Origin: Miniphocaeibacter sp012841535
GTDB taxonomy: Bacteria > Bacillota > Clostridia > Tissierellales > Peptoniphilaceae
Assembly (NCBI RefSeq): GCF_049274025.1
Contig: NZ_JBASRV010000077.1
Strand: one strand, 5' to 3'
DNA: 64,000 nucleotides
Under the pieces are notes generated by a model. That model searched no databases. It worked only from the letters and a program-made list of their open reading frames with translations, and was not told where the DNA came from. Numbering within the stretch: position 1 is the stretch's first letter; every line of letters starts with the position of its first letter. Below are positions 1-7,296 of the stretch, in pieces. The position numbers were made by a program, and so were the translations under genes.

Positions 1-1
1 T

Positions 2-457
2 GGACCAGGTGTTAGAACAACAATATTTGTAACAGGATGTACCTTAGGTTGTAAAAATTGTTTTAATAAGGAATATCAAGATTTTAACTATGGTGATATT
101 TGGACTGAAAATCAGACTAATCAAATATTAGAATATTTAAAGTCCGATATTATTGAAGGTTTAACTATATTAGGTGGAGAGCCTTTCGATAATACAGAAG
201 ATCTTATAAAAATAGTTTCTGATATAAAAAAGGGTACAGAAAAAAATATTTGGATTTTTTCAGGATATGTTTTTGAAAAACTAATAAAAAATGAGAAAAA
301 TACTGAGTTATTAAAATTATGTGATGTTCTTGTTGATGGACCTTTTGTAGAGAAATTAAAAAATCTTAGATTAAAATTTAGGGGTTCTGAAAATCAGAGA
401 ATAATAGATTTGAAAGAAACCTTTAAAGAAAATCAAATAGTAAAATATATGGAATAG
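2..457 (+). CDS. nrdG: Anaerobic ribonucleotide reductase activating protein, 5'-truncated by the window
   Basis: This is a radical-SAM activase that uses a [4Fe-4S] cluster and S-adenosylmethionine to install the glycyl radical on the class III reductase NrdD in the cytoplasm, allowing dNTP synthesis without oxygen. The 151 visible residues begin inside the conserved GPGVRTT segment. The cluster motif CxxxCxxC (CTLGCKNC) follows at once, then LGGEPF (the SAM-binding GGEP element), IWIFSGY and DVLVDGPF, which are NrdG landmarks. Only a short N-terminus is missing. nrdD is expected just upstream, outside the window. A strong hairpin ends the unit directly at the stop codon. A pyruvate formate-lyase activase is less likely because of the short length and the DGPF block. 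Confidence 0.9.
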   Translation, partial: GPGVRTTIFVTGCTLGCKNCFNKEYQDFNYGDIWTENQTNQILEYLKSDIIEGLTILGGEPFDNTEDLIKIVSDIKKGTEKNIWIFSGYVFEKLIKNEKNTELLKLCDVLVDGPFVEKLKNLRLKFRGSENQRIIDLKETFKENQIVKYME

Positions 458-485
458 AAGCAGCTTTGCTTCTATTCTTTTTGTA
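453..485 (+). terminator. Rho-independent terminator after nrdG
   Basis: A perfect 10-bp stem (AATAGAAGCA / TGCTTCTATT) with a GCTT loop is followed by a T-rich run. The nrdG stop codon lies inside the 5' arm. Confidence 0.85.
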
Positions 486-492
486 TTTTAAA

Positions 493-545
493 TTGACAAA
501 TATTTTACAAACGAGTATAGTGCATATAAACATTATATACACTAT
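493..545 (+). promoter_or_regulatory. Promoter with overlapping operator-like dyad upstream of the export operon
   Basis: TTGACA (493-498) and TATAGT (516-521) are separated by 17 bp. A 13-bp inverted repeat with one mismatch (ATAGTGCATATAA, spacer ACA, TTATATACACTAT; 517-545) covers the -10 box and the start site, the classical position for a repressor. The cognate regulator is not adjacent in this window. Confidence 0.6.
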
Positions 546-588
546 TAAAATGAACTTATGAAAACTTAAATAATATTTAAAAGTAAAA

Positions 589-617
589 TTGTTAAAAGCA
601 ATTCATTTTGGTATAAT
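589..617 (+). promoter_or_regulatory. Second, gene-proximal promoter of the export operon
   Basis: TTGTTA (589-594), a 17-bp spacer and TATAAT (612-617) lie about 40 bp before the first gene of the MacAB-like operon. This promoter is independent of the dyad-covered one upstream. Confidence 0.5.
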
Positions 618-658
618 ATAATGTATTAGTTTATTAATGCACAATAAGGGAGGAAAAA

Positions 659-1201
659 ATGGATAAAGAAAGAATATTTAAAAAAATGAAAACTTGGAAT
701 ATGATATTAATAATCGTTGGAATTATTGCTATATTATTTTCTGTATACGGATTAATATCAGATTTAACTACAGATTGGGACGAATATGTAGTAAGCATGA
801 AACAACTATATGAACAAGCAGGACTTAGTACTACTAGTTTAAGCGTAGAGGCATTTAAACCGTCTGCATTTAAAATAGTTCAAGAAGTAATTAGCTTATT
901 AATAATGGTTTATATTGTACTAGTAGCCGTAAAAAATAATACAAAAATCAATAATAAGGAATCAATTAATACATTACCATATATTTTGAAATTAATATTG
1001 TTTGTATTTACTTTTGTAATTAGTGTTATAATTTCAAGTGGTTTTTTAGATATGCTTCCTAAAGAAGCAAGTGGAGCTATGATGTTTATAGTAATATTTT
1101 TATCAATATTGTTTGTAATATATTTTATTTTTGCATTATTACCATCAATTAGGCTATTAATGCTTAGTAATAAACTAAATAAATTAGAAGAGGAAAATTA
1201 A
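659..1201 (+). CDS. Four-helix membrane protein of unknown function, first gene of MacAB-like operon
   Basis: I do not recognise the family. The 180-residue protein has a charged N-terminus (MDKERIFKKMK), a hydrophobic segment at about 15-33, a short outward loop, then hydrophobic segments at about 75-92, 105-125 and 137-165. It ends in a charged tail (NKLNKLEEEN), so four membrane helices with both ends inside are likely. The start is preceded by GGGAGG. It sits 6 bp before the adaptor gene, so it is co-transcribed with the ABC export system and may be an accessory or sensor subunit; that role is inferred from context alone. Confidence 0.6.
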   Translation: MDKERIFKKMKTWNMILIIVGIIAILFSVYGLISDLTTDWDEYVVSMKQLYEQAGLSTTSLSVEAFKPSAFKIVQEVISLLIMVYIVLVAVKNNTKINNKESINTLPYILKLILFVFTFVISVIISSGFLDMLPKEASGAMMFIVIFLSILFVIYFIFALLPSIRLLMLSNKLNKLEEEN

Positions 1202-1207
1202 TAAATT

Positions 1208-2515
1208 ATGTCAAAAAAGAATAAAATTATCATTGCAGTAGTCTCCATAATTCTACTTATAATTGTTGCACTAACGATGTTTTTAAATAGGGACACTAAA
1301 AAGACTGTAGAACTATACGAAGTAATAGAACAAGATCCTATTTCCTTTTCAGGAAATGTAGAGGCTAGTGAAAAGCAGGAAGTATACTTAGATTCTACAA
1401 AGGGGAAAATAAAGGAATATTATGTAAAAGATGGAGATTCTGTAGAAGAAGGACAAAACTTATTTATTTATGAAAATGATACTGCTAAAACTCAAGTAGA
1501 ACAGTTAAATACACAGTATAATTTAGCCGTAGATGCAAAAAATGCCACTAGTTCACAGTTAAGTAAGGCAAAAGGCAGTTTATCGGCAGCAAATAAGAAA
1601 GTAACTGACTTAACAAATAAAATAAAAAATATTTCTTCTAGTATTACTCTACCAACAGATATTGAGGATTTCAATAATTCAAATAATATCGGTCAAAGTT
1701 CAGGAGAACTTACGCAGTTACAAATGGAACTGGAAGCAGCAAAGATGGAGGTTCAAAGTTTAGAGTCTACAATTCCAAGTTTAGAGTCTGCAGTTAGTCA
1801 AGCAAATGCAGAAATAAAAGGAATAGATTCTCAAAGAAAAGTTGTTAAAGAAAGCTTAAACTATATAGAAAAAGCAAAAATTTCCGGAAAAGTCAAACTT
1901 GATAAAGAAGCTGCTGAGGCAGCAATTAGTATGACTGGAGCAAGTCCAGTTATAACAATAACAAGTGTTAATACTATTATAAAGGGACAAGTTTCAGAAT
2001 ACGATTATGACAAATTAGAAGTTGATAATAAAGTAAAAATAATAGTTGCAAATTCTGGAGAGGAAATAGGTGGGACTATAAAAAGTATTGATGAAATGCC
2101 AATTAGTAATGAGGGCCAAATTTCTATGAATCAACAAACAACATCAATTACAAATTATAATTTTACAGTTGTACCTGATGAAAATATACATTATGGATTT
2201 TCTGTAAATATAAAATTACCTCAAGAGAAAATTTATTTACCACTAGAAGCAGTATTAAAAGAAAAAGAAAAATATTATATTTTTAAAGTGGAAAATGGAA
2301 AAACAGTTAAAGAAGAAATAGAAGTAGAATTGGAAGATGGTATATATAAATTAATTAGTGGTTTAAAGCTTGGTGATAAAATAATTTCCAATATTGAAGG
2401 TATTACTGAAAATATGGAAGTAAAGGTAACAGATAATAGTGAAAGTAGTAGTACAGAAGCTACAAAAGAGGTAAAAGCTCAGGAAAACTCTATAAATCCG
2501 GAGACGCAAGAATGA
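1208..2515 (+). CDS. MacA/HlyD-type membrane-fusion adaptor of an ABC exporter
   Basis: This periplasmic-adaptor-like subunit is anchored outside the cytoplasmic membrane and works with the MacB-type ATPase and permease encoded next. An N-terminal membrane anchor lies at about 5-27. A lipoyl-like half with the typical VKDGDSVEEGQNLF segment follows, then a long coiled-coil hairpin (about 95-220, rich in Lys/Glu/Gln/Ser). The second lipoyl half and beta-barrel come next, and the Ser/Glu-rich tail is low in complexity. At 435 residues it is normal for Gram-positive YknX/MacA-like proteins. The 3' end overlaps the ATPase start by 4 bp (ATGA). The substrate is probably a peptide, antibiotic or lipid, but the sequence does not say which. 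Confidence 0.85.
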   Translation: MSKKNKIIIAVVSIILLIIVALTMFLNRDTKKTVELYEVIEQDPISFSGNVEASEKQEVYLDSTKGKIKEYYVKDGDSVEEGQNLFIYENDTAKTQVEQLNTQYNLAVDAKNATSSQLSKAKGSLSAANKKVTDLTNKIKNISSSITLPTDIEDFNNSNNIGQSSGELTQLQMELEAAKMEVQSLESTIPSLESAVSQANAEIKGIDSQRKVVKESLNYIEKAKISGKVKLDKEAAEAAISMTGASPVITITSVNTIIKGQVSEYDYDKLEVDNKVKIIVANSGEEIGGTIKSIDEMPISNEGQISMNQQTTSITNYNFTVVPDENIHYGFSVNIKLPQEKIYLPLEAVLKEKEKYYIFKVENGKTVKEEIEVELEDGIYKLISGLKLGDKIISNIEGITENMEVKVTDNSESSSTEATKEVKAQENSINPETQE

Positions 2516-3189
2516 TAGAGGTTAGAAAGATCAACAAAACATATATTACAGGGGAAGAAAAATTACATGTTTTAAAAGATGTGTCCTTTGAAGTACATGA
2601 AGGCGAATTTGTTGGGATTATGGGAGAATCAGGCTCAGGTAAATCCACATTAATGAATATAATTGGATTTATGGACAATAAATATGAGGGAGAATATCTT
2701 TTTGATGGAAAACTAACAAAAAATGAAAATGATGATAAACTTTCCCATATTAGAAATAAGTCCGTTGGTTTTGTATTTCAAAATTTCAATTTAATAGACA
2801 ATTATACAGTTAGGGAAAATATTGAACTACCCTTATTATATGCAGGATTAACACCTAGGAAAACTAAAGAAGTCGTCTTAAAAGCCTTAGAATCTGTAGG
2901 AATACCTGAAAAAATAAATAAATATCCTACACAACTTTCAGGTGGACAGAAACAAAGGGTTGCAATTGCCAGGGCAATAGTTCACAATCCTAAATTTATT
3001 CTTGCAGACGAGCCAACAGGTGCTTTAGACTCGGCGACTTCTAAAGAAATTATGGAAATATTTAAAAAATTAAATATAGAAAATAAAACAACTGTAGTTA
3101 TGGTAACCCACGATAGAAGTTTAGCTTCTTACTGTTCAAAAGTTCTTTTTATGGTTGATGGAAATTTAGAAGAAAGGTTTGATTTGTAA
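2512..3189 (+). CDS. MacB/LolD-type ABC transporter ATP-binding protein
   Basis: This is the cytoplasmic ATPase that powers the adjacent FtsX-fold permease. Walker A (GESGSGKST, residues 38-46), the signature LSGGQKQR (from about 142), Walker B ILADEPTGALD (about 163-173) and the H-loop VTHD (about 197-200) are all intact. Its 225 residues are standard for the LolD/MacB/YknY family, and the EPTGALDS block is characteristic of it. It overlaps the adaptor by 4 bp and the permease by 1 bp, indicating translational coupling. Substrate unknown. Confidence 0.93.
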   Translation: MIEVRKINKTYITGEEKLHVLKDVSFEVHEGEFVGIMGESGSGKSTLMNIIGFMDNKYEGEYLFDGKLTKNENDDKLSHIRNKSVGFVFQNFNLIDNYTVRENIELPLLYAGLTPRKTKEVVLKALESVGIPEKINKYPTQLSGGQKQRVAIARAIVHNPKFILADEPTGALDSATSKEIMEIFKKLNIENKTTVVMVTHDRSLASYCSKVLFMVDGNLEERFDL

Positions 3190-4391
3190 TGAGATTTTCG
3201 GTATTATTTTCAGATGCATTTAATGCTATAAAAAGAAATAAAAAGCGAAGTATATTAACAATGTTAGGAATAATAATTGGAATCGGTGCAGTAATTGCTA
3301 TAATTTCTATTGGTCAAGGTTTTGAAAATTATGTAGTAGATGAGCTTACAGAAGATGAAACACAGGAGATTACCAGTAATATTACATTTCAGCCTAATGA
3401 TATGTCCCTGGCATATGATGCAAATATAAAGTTTTATTCTGCTCAGGACTTAATAGGAATAAGAAAAATAAAAGGCGTAAAAAATGTAGAAATAGCCGGT
3501 GTAAATCCGGATTCAAATAGTGCATCAATGATTTTGGAGTCAGATAAAACTACAGAAAATACTACTGCAAAATTAGTAAAAAACACAGATGAAAAATTAA
3601 TCGAAGGAAGGAATTTAACATCTGTAGATGATAAAACTAAAAACAGAGTAGTTGTTATTAGTGACTATGTAGCGAAAAAACTCTTTGAGGGTAAAAATAC
3701 GTATTTAGGAAAAAATGTAAAAATAAATGGATTGAATTACCAAATAGTAGGTGTTTATAAAGGTGCTACTGGCATGATGGCAATGATGGATTATTCTTTA
3801 TCTATTCCAAAAGCCACCTATGAGTTTTACAATGAGTCAAAATTTGCAAGTTCTTCAATTACCTTATATTTAGAAAAAGGAGCTCAAGTTTCTGATGTAT
3901 CGGAAAAAGTAGTAGATTTCTTAGCTGACAATGGAAGTATGAAGGATTTAGGTCAATATACCTTTATAGACATTGGAGGAATAATGGATGGTATATCCAA
4001 TATTCTAGATAGCATAACTACTTTTATAGCCTTAATAGGAGGTATTTCACTTCTAATAGCTGGAATTGGAATAATGAATATGATGTTTATATCAGTTTCT
4101 GAAAGAACTAAGGAAATTGGAATAAGAAGGGCCTTAGGAGCAACAAAGAAGAATATTACAGTACAGTTTTTATTAGAGGGAATAATAATAACTGTAATAG
4201 GTGGAATATTAGGATATTTCTTTGGACTTCTATTTGCTATGATAATAGCAATATTTTTACCATTTTCAATTTCAATAGAAGCAGGTCCTGTACTTATTTC
4301 CCTATTTATTTCCTTAGCAATAGGAATAATATTTAGTTATAGCCCTGCAAAAGCTGCAGCAAATAAAAATGTTATTGAAATATTAGCCTAG
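3189..4391 (+). CDS. MacB-type ABC transporter permease (FtsX fold)
   Basis: A mechanotransmission-type permease of 400 residues. It has one N-terminal membrane helix (about 20-42, IIGIGAVIAI), a large extracytoplasmic MacB_PCD domain (about 45-265) and three C-terminal FtsX helices (about 270-300, 328-350, 362-385). The loop SERTKEIGIRRALGATKKNI is the coupling segment typical of the family. It forms a tripartite exporter with the preceding ATPase and adaptor, and is followed by a terminator, so the operon has four genes. Confidence 0.9.
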   Translation: MRFSVLFSDAFNAIKRNKKRSILTMLGIIIGIGAVIAIISIGQGFENYVVDELTEDETQEITSNITFQPNDMSLAYDANIKFYSAQDLIGIRKIKGVKNVEIAGVNPDSNSASMILESDKTTENTTAKLVKNTDEKLIEGRNLTSVDDKTKNRVVVISDYVAKKLFEGKNTYLGKNVKINGLNYQIVGVYKGATGMMAMMDYSLSIPKATYEFYNESKFASSSITLYLEKGAQVSDVSEKVVDFLADNGSMKDLGQYTFIDIGGIMDGISNILDSITTFIALIGGISLLIAGIGIMNMMFISVSERTKEIGIRRALGATKKNITVQFLLEGIIITVIGGILGYFFGLLFAMIIAIFLPFSISIEAGPVLISLFISLAIGIIFSYSPAKAAANKNVIEILA

Positions 4392-4413
4392 TGTAAAATT
4401 TAATAAATATTTT

Positions 4414-4452
4414 AAAAATCAAGTATATCTAATAGGTATATTTGATTTTTTT
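4414..4452 (+). terminator. Terminator of the MacAB-like operon
   Basis: A 12-bp stem (AAATCAAGTATA / TATATTTGATTT, one G-U pair) with a short loop is followed by TTTTTTTA. Confidence 0.75.
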
Positions 4453-4460
4453 ATTCAATT

Positions 4461-4512
4461 AATTATTGTTTTACGATAATTAATTTGGTATAATTATTGT
4501 AAAACAATAATT
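4461..4512 (+). promoter_or_regulatory. Promoter flanked by two identical-type operators for the YozG-like locus
   Basis: Two 17-bp palindromes of the form TTATTGT-nnn-AC(G/A)ATAA lie at 4463-4479 and 4494-4510, centred 31 bp (about three helical turns) apart. Together they form one large inverted repeat with 22-bp arms and a single mismatch. TATAAT (4489-4494) sits between them and TTGTTT (4467-4472) lies inside the first. The small HTH protein encoded in the same transcript is the obvious candidate ligand (inference). Confidence 0.65.
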
Positions 4513-4531
4513 ATTAAAGGGGTATTAAAAT

Positions 4532-5521
4532 ATGAAAAAGAAATTAACGATATTTTTAATAATGGAAGTCTTAATACTTTTTATTCTAAATATTTTTAAA
4601 GCAAATATTTTTAATATGAAACAAATAATATTTTTTCCATATTATCAAATAAGTAATATGCTAAGAATAATGTCTTTAAGTGGAAATATTGGAAATATAG
4701 TATCTTGGGCTATATATATATTAATATCTATAATTCCAATAATATTATTTATTAGGATAAAAAAGAAAAATAATTTAAAAAATATTGATTACTTGTTATT
4801 TTTAATTTCATTACTAATATTTTCAACTATCTATTTAGGAATAAATCCAAATATTATAGAAATAATTTTAAAACAGAATATTAGTTTACAAGCTTCATTT
4901 TCTATTATTACAAATCAATTAATTTTGTTGTATATTATATGGAGATTTTTAAAAATAAATATAAATAGAACAAATTCAATAAAATATATTATAGGAATTT
5001 TATTCTTAACTAATGTTATTGCAATAATTAATATTTTTGGTGTTAGTTTAAAGGATAATTTAAATAATATGGAAACCTTAAATTATTATGGTAACGCAAT
5101 GTCCATATTTGAGTATTTAAATAGATTAAAAGAAAAATATATGTTTGCAATAGAGAATTATGAATTAGTTAGGATTATGTTGGATTTTATAAATAATAAT
5201 ATTTTTAATATGGTATATATTTTCTTGAATATGAATTTAATATATATTCTTATTGATATGGAAAACGAATTTAATGAAAATATCGTAATTACTAAACTAT
5301 ATTCACTAAAAAACAAAATAAAGGTTGGATTGTTAATGTCGATTTTTATAAATATAATTATAAATTTAGTTTATATAATTTTTGAGAAGTATTTTTATAA
5401 TATAACTATAAAAACAAATTTTAATTTGGAATTGTTAGTTTACTTTTTATTTATTAGCTTAATTGTGCAATATTTAATAAAAGTTAAAGAAATAAAAGAA
5501 GAAAATGAAATGTTTATTTAA
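4532..5521 (+). CDS. Multi-pass membrane protein of unknown function (DUF2975-like context)
   Basis: The 329-residue, very AT-rich protein has about eight hydrophobic segments (near 5-22, 55-75, 87-104, 122-140, 153-170, 225-245, 268-290, 300-318). It has no soluble domain and no catalytic motif I can recognise. Small YozG-type HTH genes usually sit beside DUF2975 membrane proteins of about 160 residues. This one is twice that length and could be a duplicated or distant relative, but I cannot show it. The gene is 8 bp upstream of the HTH gene and shares its operator-controlled promoter. The start has GGGG upstream at suitable spacing. Confidence 0.6.
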   Translation: MKKKLTIFLIMEVLILFILNIFKANIFNMKQIIFFPYYQISNMLRIMSLSGNIGNIVSWAIYILISIIPIILFIRIKKKNNLKNIDYLLFLISLLIFSTIYLGINPNIIEIILKQNISLQASFSIITNQLILLYIIWRFLKININRTNSIKYIIGILFLTNVIAIINIFGVSLKDNLNNMETLNYYGNAMSIFEYLNRLKEKYMFAIENYELVRIMLDFINNNIFNMVYIFLNMNLIYILIDMENEFNENIVITKLYSLKNKIKVGLLMSIFINIIINLVYIIFEKYFYNITIKTNFNLELLVYFLFISLIVQYLIKVKEIKEENEMFI

Positions 5522-5529
5522 GGTGTATT

Positions 5530-5745
5530 ATGGCAATAAAAGTATATCTAGATGAAATATTAAAAGATAGGAATATGACTTCAAAAGAATTAGCAAAATT
5601 AATTAATATTACTGAGGCTAATTTATCTATTTTACGTTCAGGTAAGGCAAAAGGAATAAGATTTAATACTGTAAATAAAATTTGTTATTATTTAGATTGT
5701 GATATTGGTGACATATTAAAATTTGATGGAGAATTGGAGGATTAA
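5530..5745 (+). CDS. YozG-like Cro/C1-type HTH regulator
   Basis: A 71-residue single-domain DNA-binding protein. The helix-turn-helix is at about 15-45 (MTSKELAKLINITEANLSIL), and the following RSGKAKGIRFNTVNKICYYLDCDIGDIL block is diagnostic of the short YozG-like XRE group. It lies between a membrane protein and a lipoprotein gene in a tight operon. Paired palindromes at the operon promoter suggest autorepression (inference). No ligand or sensor domain is present, so any signal probably comes through the co-encoded membrane proteins. Confidence 0.88.
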   Translation: MAIKVYLDEILKDRNMTSKELAKLINITEANLSILRSGKAKGIRFNTVNKICYYLDCDIGDILKFDGELED

Positions 5746-5746
5746 T

Positions 5747-6652
5747 ATGAAAAAGTTCAATGTAGGTTTATTAATTTTGCTAATGGTTCTTTCTCTTAAT
5801 GGATGTAGATTGGCAAAGGAAGAAACAGTTAAAAATCCGGTAAATGATATATTAGTTGGAGGATTTGTTCAGTTAGTTGAATATGGAAAAGAGGAGAGAA
5901 TAAGAGATATTGAAGATGTAAAAATTGAAGTTAAGGGTGAAGATACAAATAAATATATAGAGGTAGAGGGAGCTGAAGGTTATGCATTTTTGACAATAGC
6001 TACAGTTGATTTGGAAAACAGAAATAGTGCAACGGAAACAATAGGTAGTTCATATATAGAAACAAAGGCAGATTATAATTATGAAGAAGGACAATCAAGA
6101 TTTCAAATTAATTTAAAGGGTAAAATTTACCTTGATGCAGAAACTAAAGGAAGTATAAAATTATATCCTATATATTTAACAGCTGATAATGAATATTATA
6201 TAGGTGATAATGAATATATCTTTGGGTTAGATTTAGATGGAAAATATTTTTATAACTTCGAAGAAGGAAATTATGAAAAAATTTCAATATCAGAAAACTT
6301 GAATAATAAAGTAAGTCAAGACGAACAATTTAACACTGTAGAATTAGAAGTAAGAAAAATATTAAGAAAAAAGGAAATAAAAATAATAGAAATGGATAAA
6401 AATAATAATATGTTAAATATTCAAGAGTTTAATTATTCTAATTTACCATATAGGATAGTAATTAATCCTAATTCAGAATATATTATTATAGAAGAGATTT
6501 CAAACAATAATTTAAGTGTAAGAGAAATTGTTAATTATATAGATAAGAAATCAAAACAGTTTACTTTCGGAGATAATACTATAACTTTTCCAATATTTAA
6601 TAATGGAAATATAGCAGAAATTAAAAATATAAAAATTGAAAAAGATATTTAA
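5747..6652 (+). CDS. Secreted lipoprotein of unknown function
   Basis: A 301-residue exported protein. The start chosen is the ATG at 5747, with TTGGAGG 6 bp upstream; it gives a lipoprotein signal MKKFNVGLLILLMVLSLNGC with lipobox LNGC (Cys20). A frame 24 bases longer lacks an RBS and would bury the signal. The mature part is acidic, rich in beta-type sequence and shows no motif I know. It overlaps nothing and follows the HTH gene by 1 bp, so it belongs to the same regulated unit. Together with the membrane protein it may form a cell-envelope sensing or defence module (inference). Confidence 0.75.
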   Translation: MKKFNVGLLILLMVLSLNGCRLAKEETVKNPVNDILVGGFVQLVEYGKEERIRDIEDVKIEVKGEDTNKYIEVEGAEGYAFLTIATVDLENRNSATETIGSSYIETKADYNYEEGQSRFQINLKGKIYLDAETKGSIKLYPIYLTADNEYYIGDNEYIFGLDLDGKYFYNFEEGNYEKISISENLNNKVSQDEQFNTVELEVRKILRKKEIKIIEMDKNNNMLNIQEFNYSNLPYRIVINPNSEYIIIEEISNNNLSVREIVNYIDKKSKQFTFGDNTITFPIFNNGNIAEIKNIKIEKDI

Positions 6653-6732
6653 TTTAAAATATTAAAATTTATTAGTTTTTATGATATATTGTATAATTAT
6701 AGAAAAAATATACAGTTTAACTTGGAGAGAAA

Positions 6733-7272
6733 ATGAAAATAGCTATTTTAGGGTATAGTGGTAGTGGAAAGTCGACACTTTCTAAATATTTAAGTAAAAA
6801 ATACAAGATTCCTCTTTTATATCTTGATACTGTTCAATTTTTACCTAATTGGGAGCTGAGGGACAGGAAAGAAGCTAAGTCCTTGGTTTTAGATTTTATT
6901 AATAAGGAGTCTTGGGTAATAGATGGTAACTATACTAGTTTTTATCAGGAAGAAAGATTGTTTTTAGCAGATAAAATAATTTATATGAAATTTAATCGAT
7001 TTTCTTGCCTTAGGAGAGCCATAAAAAGGTATTTTAAATTTAAAAATACAACAAGGGATAGTATGGCAGAAGGCTGTAATGAAAAAATAGACTTAGAATT
7101 TATTTATTGGATTTTACATAAGGGAAGAAATAAGGAAACAAAAATACACTATAAAAAACTATTAGATAAATATAGGGACAAGGTAATTATAATAAAAAAT
7201 CAAAAACAATTAGATTTGTTTATGGAAAATTTAGATAGTCATATTAAAATAGAAAAAATAAGTCCAAAATAA
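6733..7272 (+). CDS. Adenylate-kinase-like P-loop protein (FlaR/DNA topology modulation family)
   Basis: A 179-residue cytoplasmic P-loop kinase-fold protein. Walker A GYSGSGKST is at 7-15. LYLDTVQFLPNW follows, then WVIDGNYTS, which is the family's Walker-B-like strand, and an Arg-rich lid (FNRFSCLRRAIKRY). This pattern is that of proteins annotated as FlaR or topology modulation protein, whose true substrate is not settled. It is monocistronic with its own promoter region and is followed by a shared terminator. Start supported by TTGGAGAG. Confidence 0.8.
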   Translation: MKIAILGYSGSGKSTLSKYLSKKYKIPLLYLDTVQFLPNWELRDRKEAKSLVLDFINKESWVIDGNYTSFYQEERLFLADKIIYMKFNRFSCLRRAIKRYFKFKNTTRDSMAEGCNEKIDLEFIYWILHKGRNKETKIHYKKLLDKYRDKVIIIKNQKQLDLFMENLDSHIKIEKISPK

Positions 7273-7296
7273 ACTTATATTTTGGACTTATTTTTT
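7260..7296. terminator. Bidirectional terminator between convergent genes
   Basis: A perfect 11-bp stem (AAGTCCAAAAT / ATTTTGGACTT) has a T-run on the plus side and an A-rich stretch on the other. It serves the kinase gene and the convergent VWA gene. Confidence 0.8.

Noticed and set aside
2..457. nrdG as a natural 5'-truncated pseudogene
   Set aside because: The missing N-terminus is due to the window edge; the frame is open from the first base.
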